From DATKNA01 sp963755755 (GTDB lineage: Bacteria > Actinomycetota > Actinomycetes > Actinomycetales > Kineosporiaceae), in contig CAVWLJ010000002.1 in the NCBI GenBank assembly GCA_963755755.1, forward strand, positions 124,001 through 188,000: 64,000 bases of DNA, read 5' to 3'. Positions 10,813 to 19,915 of the stretch are shown here, piece after piece. Made by a program: the position numbers and the translations under genes. The number at the start of each line of letters is the position of its first letter. Position 1 is the stretch's first letter. The notes under the pieces are model-generated. The model made no database searches. It was not told the origin of the DNA and saw only the letters and a list, made by a program, of their open reading frames with translations.

Positions 10813-12546
10813 GTGGGGCGTCACGGCGGTAGGTCCGGAGATCACCCGGACCACGAGTTCGGCAGCAGTGACCACACCATCCCCCCCGCGGGCACGATGG
10901 CTCCGCCGCGTCCCCACCCGGGGATGGCAGGGCGGGCCCCGGTCCGCTCCACCGCGGGCATCGCCCCCGCCACGGGTGGCGGAAAGCGCTGGTGGGATTC
11001 CGCCGAGGTGCGTGCCGCGGCCCCCGCAGGTCACCCCTGGTGGGACGACGCTCCGGTACCCCCGCCCGTCGTCGTGGCCTCGGCCGACGGCAGGACGCCG
11101 GCGATGACGTTCACGCCCGACGCGGACCCCTTCTCGGCCGGAGGCCTCTTCGCGCCGCCCGTCGCGTGCGAGGACGAGCCCGCCGTGGTCGTCCACCCGG
11201 CGCCCGACGCCGCCGTCTCCGGTGGATCCCGCCGTGCCCGCTCCGCCGCCCGGGTCGCCGCCGACGCCGTCGGCAGCCACCAGGAGGTTCTGAACCTGCT
11301 GCGCGACCGCGACGACGGCCCCGACACGGGCAGCTTGGTCCGGCCGTACGTCACGCTCGCCGATCTCGCCGCCGCCGCGCCGGCCGCACCGGCGGAGCAC
11401 GGGGACCCGGACGCCGAGGGCGCCGACCTCACCGACTTCCCCGACCCCACCAACCCCGACGGCCTCCGGTTCGACCTCGAGCCCGTTCGCGACCCGCGGC
11501 CCGCGCGCCGGGCGCGCCGCAGTGGCGGTCCGCTCGACCGCATCATCGACGTCGCCCCGCCGGCCCCGCCGGTCCCGCCCGCGGCCCGCCCGGTCCAGGA
11601 GTGGCAGGCGCCCTGGGCGGCGGACGAGGCCTCCTCGCCCGAATCCGGCGCCCGCTCCCTGTTCGAGCCCGCGTCCCCGGGCTCCACGAACGCGTGGGCG
11701 GCGCCGGGCGACCAGTCCCTGCCGTCGCGCAAGGCGCTGCGCGCCCGCGAGCGTGCCTCCGCCTCGGCGTCCTCGTCGCTCGACGCCGGGCTCGGGGCAT
11801 CCGCTCGCGACACCCGCCTCACGGGCCGGCGACTGGCCAAGACCGGCGTCCTCGCCGTCACCGCCGTCGGCGTCGTGGCGGCGAGCGCGCCGAACGCGTT
11901 CTCGGCGCTGGGGTGGCGGCTTCCCACGCACGCGGGCGGCGCCACGAGTTCGGCGGCCCTGGTCAGCCTCGGCGGCAGTGGAGCGCTCCCGGCCTCCGAC
12001 CTCACCCTGGGTTCCCAGGCGGGCAGTGCGCTCCTGGGAGCCACGGCCTCCCTCTCGGCCCCCAACAACGGCGCTGCGGCGCAGCAGCAGGCCGTTGCCG
12101 CGGCGAGGGCGAGCGCCCAGGCCGCCGCCCGGGCCGGGAAGGTGGCGTCCGGTGCCGGCCACACCCTGGTCGACGTCGCCCGGTCCCAGGTCGCCGCCGA
12201 GGCGGAGCGCAAGGCCAGGATCGCCCAGCAGGTGTCCCGGAACATCGTCCGCGACCCGCGGGCCTACGCCCGGCTCCTGCTCCAGCAGCGCGGCTGGAGC
12301 GGCCAGTTCACCTGCCTCAACCTGTTGTGGAACCGCGAGAGCGGCTGGAACTACCAGGCCTACAACCCTTCCTCGGGTGCCTACGGCATCCCGCAGGCGC
12401 TGCCTGGTTCGAAGATGGCGTCGATCGCGTCGGACTGGCGGACGAACCCCGCGACCCAGATCAAGTGGGGCCTGAACTACATCGCCGAGCGCTACGGGAC
12501 GCCCTGCGGCGCGTGGGGTCACAGCCAGGCCACCGGCTGGTACTGA
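10813..12546 (+). CDS. Membrane-anchored lytic transglycosylase-like protein (paralogue 1)
   Basis: A 577-residue protein. The long Pro/Ala-rich N-terminus contains two tryptophan pairs (KRWWDS, HPWWDD). A single membrane helix lies at about 344-360, then a helical Ala-rich stalk (about 430-470) and a C-terminal lysozyme-like domain from about 480. That domain holds the presumed catalytic Glu 509 in NRESGWNY, then SGAYGIPQALPG and the ending SQATGWY. Such domains cleave peptidoglycan outside the cell. The last 85 residues are about 75 percent identical to the next gene, so the two arose by tandem duplication. GTG 10813 has AGAAGGG upstream; ATG 10897 is an alternative. A strong hairpin follows the stop. 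Confidence 0.72.
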   Translation: MGRHGGRSGDHPDHEFGSSDHTIPPAGTMAPPRPHPGMAGRAPVRSTAGIAPATGGGKRWWDSAEVRAAAPAGHPWWDDAPVPPPVVVASADGRTPAMTFTPDADPFSAGGLFAPPVACEDEPAVVVHPAPDAAVSGGSRRARSAARVAADAVGSHQEVLNLLRDRDDGPDTGSLVRPYVTLADLAAAAPAAPAEHGDPDAEGADLTDFPDPTNPDGLRFDLEPVRDPRPARRARRSGGPLDRIIDVAPPAPPVPPAARPVQEWQAPWAADEASSPESGARSLFEPASPGSTNAWAAPGDQSLPSRKALRARERASASASSSLDAGLGASARDTRLTGRRLAKTGVLAVTAVGVVAASAPNAFSALGWRLPTHAGGATSSAALVSLGGSGALPASDLTLGSQAGSALLGATASLSAPNNGAAAQQQAVAAARASAQAAARAGKVASGAGHTLVDVARSQVAAEAERKARIAQQVSRNIVRDPRAYARLLLQQRGWSGQFTCLNLLWNRESGWNYQAYNPSSGAYGIPQALPGSKMASIASDWRTNPATQIKWGLNYIAERYGTPCGAWGHSQATGWY

Positions 12547-12563
12547 TCCCAGCTCCTGGATGC

Positions 12564-12590
12564 GGGCCGGTTCCCCTCGGGGACCGGCCC
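12564..12590 (+). terminator. Hairpin terminator after transglycosylase-like gene 1
   Basis: GGGCCGGT plus CCCC pairs with GGGGACCGGCCC across a two-base loop with one bulged T. It starts 18 bases after the stop codon and is followed by a weakly T-containing stretch. Confidence 0.65.
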
Positions 12591-12992
12591 GTTGCCGTTC
12601 CGCCGCGCGCTCTCCATCCCCGTGGCCTCCGTCCGCCGTCTCGCGCCTAACAGTGGGGCGTAAGCGGACAGATCGGGCACCAGCGGGGTGAGCCTCGCCA
12701 CGTTCTGTACGAAGAGTGATGGCTGAGGCATAGTTCTGTCACTCACCGTGTCGTTGCGTTTGAAACTTTCTCTCCTTCTCGGTGACGGTAGGGCGTCAGC
12801 ACCCCGCACGACCGCGGAATCGCGACTGGTATTGCCGGTCTTCGTGGTCGTGCCGCGGTGTCCGCCTCCGGACCCGGAGCGGCGCCGCCGGGCGGAACGC
12901 CACCTCGACCCCGATCCGGGGTCGAGGTCGCCCGTGACCGGGGTGATCAGCCACTGCGTCCGGCGTGCGGCGTGGACAGGAAAGGTCCCTTC
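12591..12992 (+). other. Long leader region before transglycosylase-like gene 2
   Basis: About 400 bases with no supported gene. The patch at 12710-12785 is clearly less GC-rich than its surroundings and probably contains the promoter. GTG 12748 opens a frame with poor composition that I do not accept as a gene. A perfect 11-base-pair hairpin lies at 12902-12928, so the message probably carries a structured 5' untranslated region. Confidence 0.45.
12902..12928 (+). promoter_or_regulatory. Perfect 11-bp hairpin in the leader of transglycosylase-like gene 2
   Basis: ACCTCGACCCC pairs exactly with GGGGTCGAGGT around the loop GATCC. It lies 65 bases before the preferred start codon and could act as a transcription attenuator, an RNA-stability element or an operator. 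Confidence 0.45.
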
Positions 12993-13877
12993 TTGCTCGG
13001 CACCCCCTCCGTTCTCCCTGACAGCACCACCGGCTCGACCGACCCGATCGACGGCGCCACCAGCGCGACCGGCACCGACAGCACGACCGCCATGGACAGC
13101 ACGACCGGCACCGACAGCACGGGCGCCCGGGCGCGGGACCGGCGGACCCGACTCGCCGCCCGGATGCGCCGCCGTCGCGGCGTCGCCCTCCGCGCCGGCG
13201 CAGGCGCCGCCGTCCTCCTCGGCCTCACCGCCGGCATCGACGCCCTCGACGGGACGATCGCCGACGCCCCCTCCGCCGCGGCCGCGGACGCGCTTCCCCC
13301 CTCGACCACCCCCGCGCCGGCCCTGCAGGCGCCGGTCAACGAGGTGGCCGGCGTGCCGGCCACGATCGATGCCTTGAAGCCGGCACACACCAAGGCCGTC
13401 GACCACGCGGTCAAGGCCGCCGCCGAGCATGCGGCGCACGTCGCCAAGGCCGAGCGCGAGGCTCGCGAGGCCCGCCTGGCCCGCGCGAAGCAAGCGGCCC
13501 GCGCGGCTGCGGCCAAGCGCGCCGCCGCGGCCGCCAAGGCGGCCCGCCAGCGCACTGCGGCCGCCTCGCGCGCCAGCTCCCGCGACCCCCGCTCGGCCGC
13601 TCGCGCCATGCTCGCGGCCCGCGGCTGGTCGGGCCAGTTCGGCTGCCTGGACTCGCTGTGGCAGAAGGAGAGCGGCTGGAACTACCGCGCCTCCAATCCC
13701 TCCTCGGGGGCGTACGGCATCCCGCAGGCGTTGCCCGGCGGCAAGATGGCCTCGGCGGGGTCCGACTGGCGGACCAACCCGATCACCCAGATCAGCTGGG
13801 GGTTGAGCTACATCAAGGCGACGTACGGCACCCCCTGCGGCGCCTGGTCGCACAGCCAGGCCACGGGCTGGTACTGA
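12993..13877 (+). CDS. Membrane-anchored lytic transglycosylase-like protein (paralogue 2)
   Basis: About 294 residues from TTG 12993. The N-terminus is Thr/Ser/Asp-rich with TDSTT-like repeats. Next come a basic block (RMRRRRG) and a membrane helix at about 63-84, an Ala/Lys/Arg-rich helical stalk of about 70 residues, and a lysozyme-like domain with Glu 226 in QKESGWNY and the same SQATGWY ending as the upstream paralogue. I chose TTG 12993 because AGGAAAGG lies eight bases before it; GTG 12972 and longer starts back to 12858 remain possible but would run through the leader hairpin. It probably remodels peptidoglycan outside the membrane. Confidence 0.7.
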   Translation: MLGTPSVLPDSTTGSTDPIDGATSATGTDSTTAMDSTTGTDSTGARARDRRTRLAARMRRRRGVALRAGAGAAVLLGLTAGIDALDGTIADAPSAAAADALPPSTTPAPALQAPVNEVAGVPATIDALKPAHTKAVDHAVKAAAEHAAHVAKAEREAREARLARAKQAARAAAAKRAAAAAKAARQRTAAASRASSRDPRSAARAMLAARGWSGQFGCLDSLWQKESGWNYRASNPSSGAYGIPQALPGGKMASAGSDWRTNPITQISWGLSYIKATYGTPCGAWSHSQATGWY

Positions 13878-13903
13878 GCCCGCGGCACTGACCGACCCGC
13901 CAC

Positions 13904-13947
13904 GACGGGCCGGCGGCGACACCCACGAGGTGCGCCTCCGGCCCGTC
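13904..13947. terminator. Hairpin between convergent genes
   Basis: GACGGGCCGG (13904-13913) pairs with CCGGCCCGTC (13938-13947) across a 24-base loop. It sits between the transglycosylase-like gene and fumC, which converge, and could stop transcription from both sides. Confidence 0.4.
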
Positions 13948-13974
13948 CGTGCGTCGGCCCCCGTCCGCTCGGTG

Positions 13975-15369
13975 TCAGCTCCCGGTCATCGTGCGGACGT
14001 CGAGGAGGTCGTCGAGCGCGGACTCGTCGACCTCGCCGCGCGCGACGAACCCGAGATCGACGACCGCCTCCCGGATCGTCATGCCCTGCGCCACCGCGTG
14101 CTTGGCCACCTTGGCGGCGTTCTCGTAGCCGATGACCCGGTTCAGCGGGGTCACGATCGAGGGCGACGACTCGGCCAGCCGCAGCGCCCGCTCCCGGTTC
14201 GGCTCCAGGCCGGCGACGCAGCGGTCGGCCAGCAGCCGGGTGGCGTTGGCCAGCAGGCGCAGCTGCTCGAGGATCGCGCGCGACATCACCGGCACCATGA
14301 CGTTGAGCTCGAAGGTCCCGCTGGCCCCGGCCCAGGCGACCGTCGCGTCGTGCCCGACCACCTGGGCGCAGACCTGCAGCACCGACTCGGGGACGACCGG
14401 GTTCACCTTGCCGGGCATGATCGAGGATCCGGGCTGGAGGTCCGGCAGGTGCACCTCGCCGAGGCCCGCCAGCGGTCCGGATCCCATCCAGCGCAGGTCG
14501 TTGCAGATCTTGGTCAGGCTGACCGCGAGCGTCCGGAGCGCGCCGGAGAGCTCGACGAGACCGTCACGCGCCCCCTGCGCCTCGAAGTGGTCCCGGGCCT
14601 CGGTGATCGGCAACCCCGCACTCCGGCCCAGCTCTGCGAGGACCTCGGCCGCGAAGCCCGTCGGCGTGTTGATGCCGGTGCCGACGGCGGTCCCGCCGAG
14701 CGGCACCTCCGCGACCCGCGGCACCGCGGCGGTGAGCCGCTCGACTCCCCGGCGGACCTGCGCGGCGTAGCCGTCGAGCTCCTGCCCGAGCGTCACCGGG
14801 GTGGCGTCCATGAGGTGGGTGCGGCCCGGCTTGACGACGTCGGCGCACTGCTCGGCCTTGGTCTCCAGCGTCGAGGCCAGGTGCTCCAGGGCCGGCACCA
14901 GGTCCTCGAGCAGCACCCGGGTGGCCGCGAGGTGGACGGCGGTGGGGAAGGTGTCGTTGCTCGACTGGGAGGCGTTGACCTCGTCGTTCGGGTGCACCCG
15001 CCGGCCCAGCCGCTCCGACGCCAGCGCCGCCACGACCTCGTTGACGTTCATGTTCGTGCTCGTCCCGGACCCGGTCTGGAAGACGTCGACCGGGAACTGG
15101 TCCGCGTGGCCGCCGTCCGCGACCTCCTGCGCCGCCGCGGCCACGGCGTCCGCCACGTCCTGCGGCAGGACGCCGAGACGGGCGTTGACCCGGGCGGCGG
15201 CGGCCTTGACGGCGGCCAGCGCCCGGACCACCGCGGGGTCGACCCGGACCCCGCTCACCGGGAAGTTCTCGACGGCGCGCTGGGTCTGCGCGCCCCAGAG
15301 GGCGGACGCCGGCACCGCGACCTCGCCCATCGTGTCGTGCTCGATCCGCACGTCCTGATCGGTCGTCAT
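13975..15369 (-). CDS. fumC: Fumarate hydratase, class II
   Basis: 464 residues, the usual length of iron-independent fumarase. The aspartase/fumarase signature GSSIMPGKVNP is at about 313-323. The substrate stretches TGSGTSTNMNVNEV and NASQSSNDTFPTAVH and the catalytic loop GRTHLMDATP are present. The enzyme interconverts fumarate and malate in the TCA cycle. ATG 15369 begins 37 bases after the stop of the spermidine-synthase-like gene on the same strand, so the two probably share a message. A class I fumarase gene about 6 kb away means the organism has both enzyme types. Confidence 0.93.
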   Translation of the reverse strand: MTTDQDVRIEHDTMGEVAVPASALWGAQTQRAVENFPVSGVRVDPAVVRALAAVKAAAARVNARLGVLPQDVADAVAAAAQEVADGGHADQFPVDVFQTGSGTSTNMNVNEVVAALASERLGRRVHPNDEVNASQSSNDTFPTAVHLAATRVLLEDLVPALEHLASTLETKAEQCADVVKPGRTHLMDATPVTLGQELDGYAAQVRRGVERLTAAVPRVAEVPLGGTAVGTGINTPTGFAAEVLAELGRSAGLPITEARDHFEAQGARDGLVELSGALRTLAVSLTKICNDLRWMGSGPLAGLGEVHLPDLQPGSSIMPGKVNPVVPESVLQVCAQVVGHDATVAWAGASGTFELNVMVPVMSRAILEQLRLLANATRLLADRCVAGLEPNRERALRLAESSPSIVTPLNRVIGYENAAKVAKHAVAQGMTIREAVVDLGFVARGEVDESALDDLLDVRTMTGS

Positions 15370-15406
15370 GCGGCCATCGTCGTCGTGCCGGGCGGGGAAC
15401 GCGAGA

Positions 15407-16126
15407 TCACTCCAGCCGACGCGCCAGGTACACCGCGTAGGTGAAGGTGCGGCCCTCGCGCTGGACGTCGAGCAGCACCTCCTCGCAGCTGCCGCAGATC
15501 CGCTCCAGCACGAGGGAGAGCTCGGGCGACGCCTCCGCCGACCAGACGCCGAGCACGCCGCCGGGGCGCAGCGCCCGCGCCGCCAGGGAGAGGAACGGCG
15601 CGCCGTAGATCCGCGTGTTCCCGGGGTGCACGAGGAACCCGGGGCCGTTGTCGACGTCGAGCAGCAGGGCGTCGACGGACGCCGGCGGCAGGGCGGGGAC
15701 GGCGTCCGCGACGTCCGCGACGGTGACGTGCACGCGCGGGTCGTCGAGCAGCCCGGCCACGGCGGGGACGCGGCCCTCCCGGACCCAGGTGACGAGCGGG
15801 GCGTGGAGCTCGACGACGTCCACCCGGGTGACCCGGGGGTCGGCCAGGAGTGTGGCCGTCGTGTACCCCAGCCCGAGACCGCCGACGAGGACCTGCAGGT
15901 GGTCGCCGCCCAGCTCGTCCAGGGCCAGCGCCGCCAGCGCACGCTCGGTGTCGGTCTGCTCGGTGTCCATCGCGAAGACGCCGTCGACGACGAGTTCGAG
16001 CACGTCGTCGCCATCGGTGCCGTCGCCGGGCGCGCGCCGGAGCAGGGCGAGTTCGGCGATCCCGTCGTCCGCCCGCGCCACCACCCGCGACCCCTGCGCT
16101 GCCGGCCCCCGCTCCACATACTGCAT
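15407..16126 (-). CDS. Spermidine-synthase-like protein (methyltransferase fold)
   Basis: A 239-residue soluble protein with a Rossmann-like fold: VLVGGLGLGYTTATLL is the nucleotide loop, followed by VDVVELHAPLV with the acidic residue at the end of strand 2, and LLLDVDNGPGFLV. Actinobacteria carry such orphan spermidine-synthase-like proteins without evidence of polyamine synthesis, so the substrate is unknown. ATG 16126 has only a weak ribosome site. It is probably the first gene of a short operon with fumC and is divergent from the lipid aminoacyl transferase gene, 49 bases away. Longer upstream frames on this strand are non-coding. Confidence 0.8.
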   Translation of the reverse strand: MQYVERGPAAQGSRVVARADDGIAELALLRRAPGDGTDGDDVLELVVDGVFAMDTEQTDTERALAALALDELGGDHLQVLVGGLGLGYTTATLLADPRVTRVDVVELHAPLVTWVREGRVPAVAGLLDDPRVHVTVADVADAVPALPPASVDALLLDVDNGPGFLVHPGNTRIYGAPFLSLAARALRPGGVLGVWSAEASPELSLVLERICGSCEEVLLDVQREGRTFTYAVYLARRLE

Positions 16127-16162
16127 CCTGCCAGGACGCCGGTCAGCGGGCCTTCGGCGGCC

Positions 16163-16168
16163 TACACT
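16163..16168 (+). promoter_or_regulatory. -10 box of the LysX/MprF-like gene (leaderless)
   Basis: TACACT followed by seven bases and GTG 16176, so transcription should begin at or next to the start codon. Confidence 0.55.
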
Positions 16169-16175
16169 CGGCCTC

Positions 16176-17881
16176 GTGGTGACGACGGCGGTTCGGGCCG
16201 CCGAGGAGCCCCCGGTCCGCGAGCGCCCGGCGTGGCGGCCACGGGTCCCCGGGCTCGTCGCGTGGGTGGTCCGGCTCGCGGCCGTCTTCGCCGTCCTCGA
16301 CCTCCTGCACCCCCCGGAGGGCCGGCCGCATCCGCACTTCCGGCCCCTGGCCGGTGTCGTCAACGGTTCCGTCTTCGCGGCCGCCGTGTTCGCGGCCGGT
16401 GCCATGCTCGTGCTCGCCGGTGCCTGAAGCGCCGCAAGCGCCGCGCGTGGGTGTTCGCGGTCTGCGCCGTCACGCTCGGCACCGTCGCGCACGTGCCCGC
16501 CCACCGGTGGTCGGTCGTCGCCGTCAACGTCGCCGTCCTGGTGCTGCTCCTGCTCGCCCGGCGGGACTTCACCGCCGTCTCCGAGCGCGCCGGGCGCATC
16601 GTCGCGCTGCGGGTGTTCCTCATCATGGGCTCGGTCTCCGTCGTCTCGGGGCTCTTCCTCACCGCGCGGACGGCGCCGCAGTCCGGCCTCGGAGAACGGC
16701 TCGGGCAGGTGTTCGCCGGGCTGCTGGGGTTCACCCCGGAGCTCGAGTTCCCGACCCCGATCACGTCGAACATCACCGAGATCGCGCTCAACACGCTCGG
16801 CGCGCTGACCGCGCTGCTCACCCTGTTCACGCTGCTCGCGCCCGCGCGGAAGCCCGCGACCCTCAACCCCGCCGCGGAGGACGGGCTGCGCGGCCTGCTG
16901 GGCCACTTCGGGTCCCGGGACTCGCTCGGCTACTTCGCGCTGCGCGGCGACAAGACCGCGATCTTCTCGCCCAGCGGCAAGGCCGCGGTCGTCTACCGGG
17001 TGGTCGGCGGCGTCACGCTCGCGGCCGGCGACCCGCTCGGCGATCCCGAGGCCTGGCCGGGCGCGATCCAGGCGTGGCTGGACGAGGCGGACCGCTACGC
17101 GTGGATCCCCGGCGTCGTCGGGGCGGGCGAGGACGGCGCCATCGCCTACCAGCGTGCGGGCCTGGACTCGCTGGAACTCGGCGACGAGGCCGTGCTGCAC
17201 CTGGACGAGTTCAGCCTCGAGGGCCGGTCGATGCGCGTCGTCCGGCAGGCGGTGAACCGGGTCAAGCGCGCCGGCTACACCCTCGACGTCCGGCGCCAGC
17301 GCGACCTGTCGGCCGAGGAGCTGCTCGAGGCGGAGACCACGGCGGAGGCGCTGCGCGGGGAGGAGGTCGAGCGCGGGTTCTCCATGGCACTCGGCCGGCT
17401 CGGCGACCCGCGCGACCCCGAGCTCGTCGTCGCTCGCGCCAGGGACGCGCAGGGCCGCCTGGTCGCGGTCCTGACCTTCGTGCCGTGGGGCGCCGAGGGG
17501 CTCTCGCTCGACCTCATGCGGCGGGCGCGGGAGAGCGAGAACGGCACCGTGGAGTTCGTCGTGGTCGGTGTCGCGGAGGCGGCCGCGGAGCTCGGCGTCC
17601 GGCGGATCTCGCTGAACTTCGCCGTCTTCCGGTCGGTGTTCGAGCGCGGCGCGCGCGTCGGCGCCGGGCCCGTGCTGCGGCTCTGGCACCGGCTGCTGCT
17701 CATCGCCTCCCGGTGGTGGCAGATCGAGTCGCTGTACCGGGCCAACGCGAAGTACCAGCCGGAATGGGTGCCGAGGTTCGTGTGCTTCCGCCGCGCCGGG
17801 GAGCTGCCCCGCGTCGGCCTCGCGGCGCTCGAGGCCGAGGCCTTCGTGCAGTTCCCCCGGCTGCGCTGGCTCGCGCGCTGA
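16176..17881 (+). CDS. Aminoacyl-phosphatidylglycerol synthase-like membrane protein (MprF/LysX type, DUF2156); frame broken once
   Basis: About 568 residues after repair. The N-terminal quarter holds several membrane helices. The C-terminal DUF2156 domain, with two GNAT-like halves, begins near GLLGHFGSRDSLGYFALR and includes FSPSGKAAVVYRVVGG, AGDPLGDPE and KYQPEWVPRFVCF. Such proteins transfer an amino acid, often lysine, from tRNA to phosphatidylglycerol and raise resistance to cationic peptides. Unlike mycobacterial LysX, no lysyl-tRNA synthetase domain follows. The first frame stops at 16427 (LVLAGA then TGA) and the protein continues in another frame (LKRRKRRAW); one base seems to be missing near 16420-16426. 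Start GTG 16176 is supported by the TACACT box. Confidence 0.82.
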
Positions 17882-17902
17882 GATCGGGGTAAGCAGCACC
17901 TC

Positions 17903-19042
17903 GTGAGCGCGACCTCGTGGCCGCACGCCCGCGAGCTGGCGGCCACGGCGGCCGGGCCCGTGACGCCGTGCCGGCTGCCGCTGGAGCGGGCGTCGGGCGC
18001 GGTGCTGGCGGCCGACGTCCTCGCGCTGACCGACCTGCCGCCCGCCGACACCGCCGCGATGGACGGCTGGGCCGTCGCGGGCCGCGGCCCGTGGCGCGTC
18101 CGCGGGCAGGTGCTCGCCGGTTCCGTGCCGCCGCCGCTCCGGGCCGGGGACGCCGTGGCGATCGCCACCGGAGCGTGGCTGCCGGCGGGTGCGGACGGCG
18201 TGCTCCGTCGCGAGCACGGGTTCCTGTCGGACGCCGGGCTCGTGGCGACGCACGCCGGGGAGGTGGTCCGGGACGTCCGCCGGGCGGGGCGGGAGTGCCG
18301 GGCCGGGGCCGTCGTGCTGCCGGCCGGGACCCGGCTGACGCCGGCCGCGGTCGGGCTGCTCGCCGCCGCCGGCGCGGACGTCGTCGCCGTCCGGCGCGCC
18401 ACCGTCGACGTCCTCGTGCTCGGGAACGAGCTGCTGGCCTCCGGCCCCGCGCGCGACGGGCGGATCCGCGACGCGCTCGGCCCGATGCTGTCGGCCTGGC
18501 TTCCCGCGCTGGGGCTCGCGATCGTAGCCCGCAGGCACGTGCCCGACACCCCGGAAGCGCTGGCCGCGGCGCTGGACGCCTCGACCGCGGACCTCACCGT
18601 GACGACCGGCTCCACGGCGCACGGACCGGTCGACCACCTGCACGAGGTCCTCGCGGCGAGCCGGGCGGAGCTCGTCGTCGACGGGGTCGCCGTCCGGCCG
18701 GGGCATCCGCAGCTGCTCGCCGTGCGCGCGGACGGGCGGCCGCTCGTCGGGTTGCCGGGGAACCCGCTCGCGGCGGCGACCGCGCTGCTCACCCTCGTCG
18801 TCCCGCTGGCGGACGCCCTGCACTGCGCCGAACCGCGCGGCCGGCGCAGGGTGCGGCTGGCGGAGGAGGTCGCCGCGGGGGAGGAGGCGACCCGGCTCGT
18901 GCCGGTCCTCGACGGCCGGCCGGTGCTGTTCGCGGGCCCGGCGATGCTGCGCGGGCTGGCGGTGGCGGACGGCGTCGCCGTCGTCCCGCCCGGGGGCGCG
19001 CCCGCCGGGGCCGAGGTGGAGCTGCTGCCCCTGCCCGGCTGA
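17903..19042 (+). CDS. moeA: Molybdopterin molybdotransferase, MoeA family
   Basis: 379 residues. MoeA inserts molybdate into adenylated molybdopterin. Visible hallmarks are DTAAMDGWAV near residue 50, GDAVAIATGAWLPAGAD, the MoCF-type region VLGNELL, TTGSTAHGPVDHL, and VGLPGNPLAAATALL. The usual TGGTS turn is TTGST, and the protein is somewhat shorter than typical MoeA (about 400-420), so it could be a MoeA-like paralogue. GTG 17903 starts 21 bases after the lipid aminoacyl transferase stop. No other molybdopterin gene is nearby. Confidence 0.82.
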   Translation: MSATSWPHARELAATAAGPVTPCRLPLERASGAVLAADVLALTDLPPADTAAMDGWAVAGRGPWRVRGQVLAGSVPPPLRAGDAVAIATGAWLPAGADGVLRREHGFLSDAGLVATHAGEVVRDVRRAGRECRAGAVVLPAGTRLTPAAVGLLAAAGADVVAVRRATVDVLVLGNELLASGPARDGRIRDALGPMLSAWLPALGLAIVARRHVPDTPEALAAALDASTADLTVTTGSTAHGPVDHLHEVLAASRAELVVDGVAVRPGHPQLLAVRADGRPLVGLPGNPLAAATALLTLVVPLADALHCAEPRGRRRVRLAEEVAAGEEATRLVPVLDGRPVLFAGPAMLRGLAVADGVAVVPPGGAPAGAEVELLPLPG

Positions 19043-19081
19043 CCGCCGGGGGCCGGGCGCGGCCAGGGGGCGACGCCGGTG

Positions 19082-19906
19082 TCAGCCGGACGACGGCCAC
19101 CGCGGCTCGCGCTTGCCGAGGAAGGCGTCGATGCCCTCGGCGGCGTCCGGGGCCGAGAGGTCGCGCACCATGGCGTCGGCGGCGACCGCGTAGGCGGCGT
19201 CCAGCGGCTGGTCCAGCTGGGCGTAGAAGGTGCGCTTGCCGTTCGTGATCACCGGACCGCTGCGCGCCAGGATCGCCCGAGCGAGGGAGTCGACCTCGGC
19301 GTCCAGCTGCTCCGCCGGGACGACGCGGTTGACGAGGCCCCAGTCGAGGGCGGTGGCCGCGTCGATCGGCGTGCCGGTGAGGAGCAGCTCCATGGCCCGC
19401 TTGCGGCCGACCGCCCGCGCGACGCCCACGGCCGGCGTCGAGCAGAAGACCCCGATGTTGACCCCGGGCAGCGCGAAGCGGGCCGTGTCCGCCGCCACGG
19501 CGAGGTCGCACATCGAGACCAGCTGGCAGCCCGCCGCGGTCGCGATGCCGTGCACGCGCGCGATGACCGGCTGGGGCAGCCGGGTCAGGGTCACCATGAG
19601 CCGGTTGCACTCGTCGAAGAGCGCCGCCTGCCAGCCGTCGTCGTCCGTGTGGGCCCGCATCTCGGCCAGGTCGTGGCCGGCGCAGAACCCGCGGCCCTCG
19701 GCGGCGAGGACCACGACCCGGGCGGCGGCGTCGACGGCGATCGCGTCGAGCTCGGCCTGCAGCGCGGCGATCATCGCCCGCGAGAGGGGGTTGTAGCGGT
19801 CGCCGCGGGCGAGCGTCAGCCGGACGATCCCGTCGGCCTCCTCCCGGCGGACGACGGAGGCCTCGTGATTCCGGGTCGTCGGCGGACCGGTCACCGTCTC
19901 GGCCAT
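19082..19906 (-). CDS. Enoyl-CoA hydratase/isomerase family protein lacking both catalytic glutamates
   Basis: 274 residues with the crotonase fold. The oxyanion-hole segments are GRGFCAGHDL and ATAAGCQLVSMCDL. In true enoyl-CoA hydratases, glutamates follow GGC and lie in the QPE motif. Here those places are Gln (AGCQ) and Gly (LPGV), as in ECHDC3-like members. A hydratase reaction is therefore doubtful, and an isomerase, hydrolase or non-enzymatic role is possible. It begins nine bases after the acyl-CoA ligase gene on the same strand, so both are probably expressed together. Confidence 0.82.
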   Translation of the reverse strand: MAETVTGPPTTRNHEASVVRREEADGIVRLTLARGDRYNPLSRAMIAALQAELDAIAVDAAARVVVLAAEGRGFCAGHDLAEMRAHTDDDGWQAALFDECNRLMVTLTRLPQPVIARVHGIATAAGCQLVSMCDLAVAADTARFALPGVNIGVFCSTPAVGVARAVGRKRAMELLLTGTPIDAATALDWGLVNRVVPAEQLDAEVDSLARAILARSGPVITNGKRTFYAQLDQPLDAAYAVAADAMVRDLSAPDAAEGIDAFLGKREPRWPSSG

Positions 19907-19915
19907 GACCTGCTC

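Noticed and set aside
10720..10830. Possible c-di-AMP (ydaO) riboswitch
   Set aside because: GGGGGGACC and GGGGGAAC blocks resemble parts of the motif, but the conserved CAGCTNACCTCG strand and the GGGTGAAT block are missing.
12748..13377. Open frame starting in the leader of transglycosylase-like gene 2
   Set aside because: It runs through the leader hairpin and overlaps the real gene in another frame; the predicted protein is Pro/Arg/Ala filler.
16200..18823. Long minus-strand frame extending upstream of the spermidine-synthase-like gene
   Set aside because: It is antisense to the LysX-like and moeA genes and has no recognisable domain. Only the part ending at 15407 is real.
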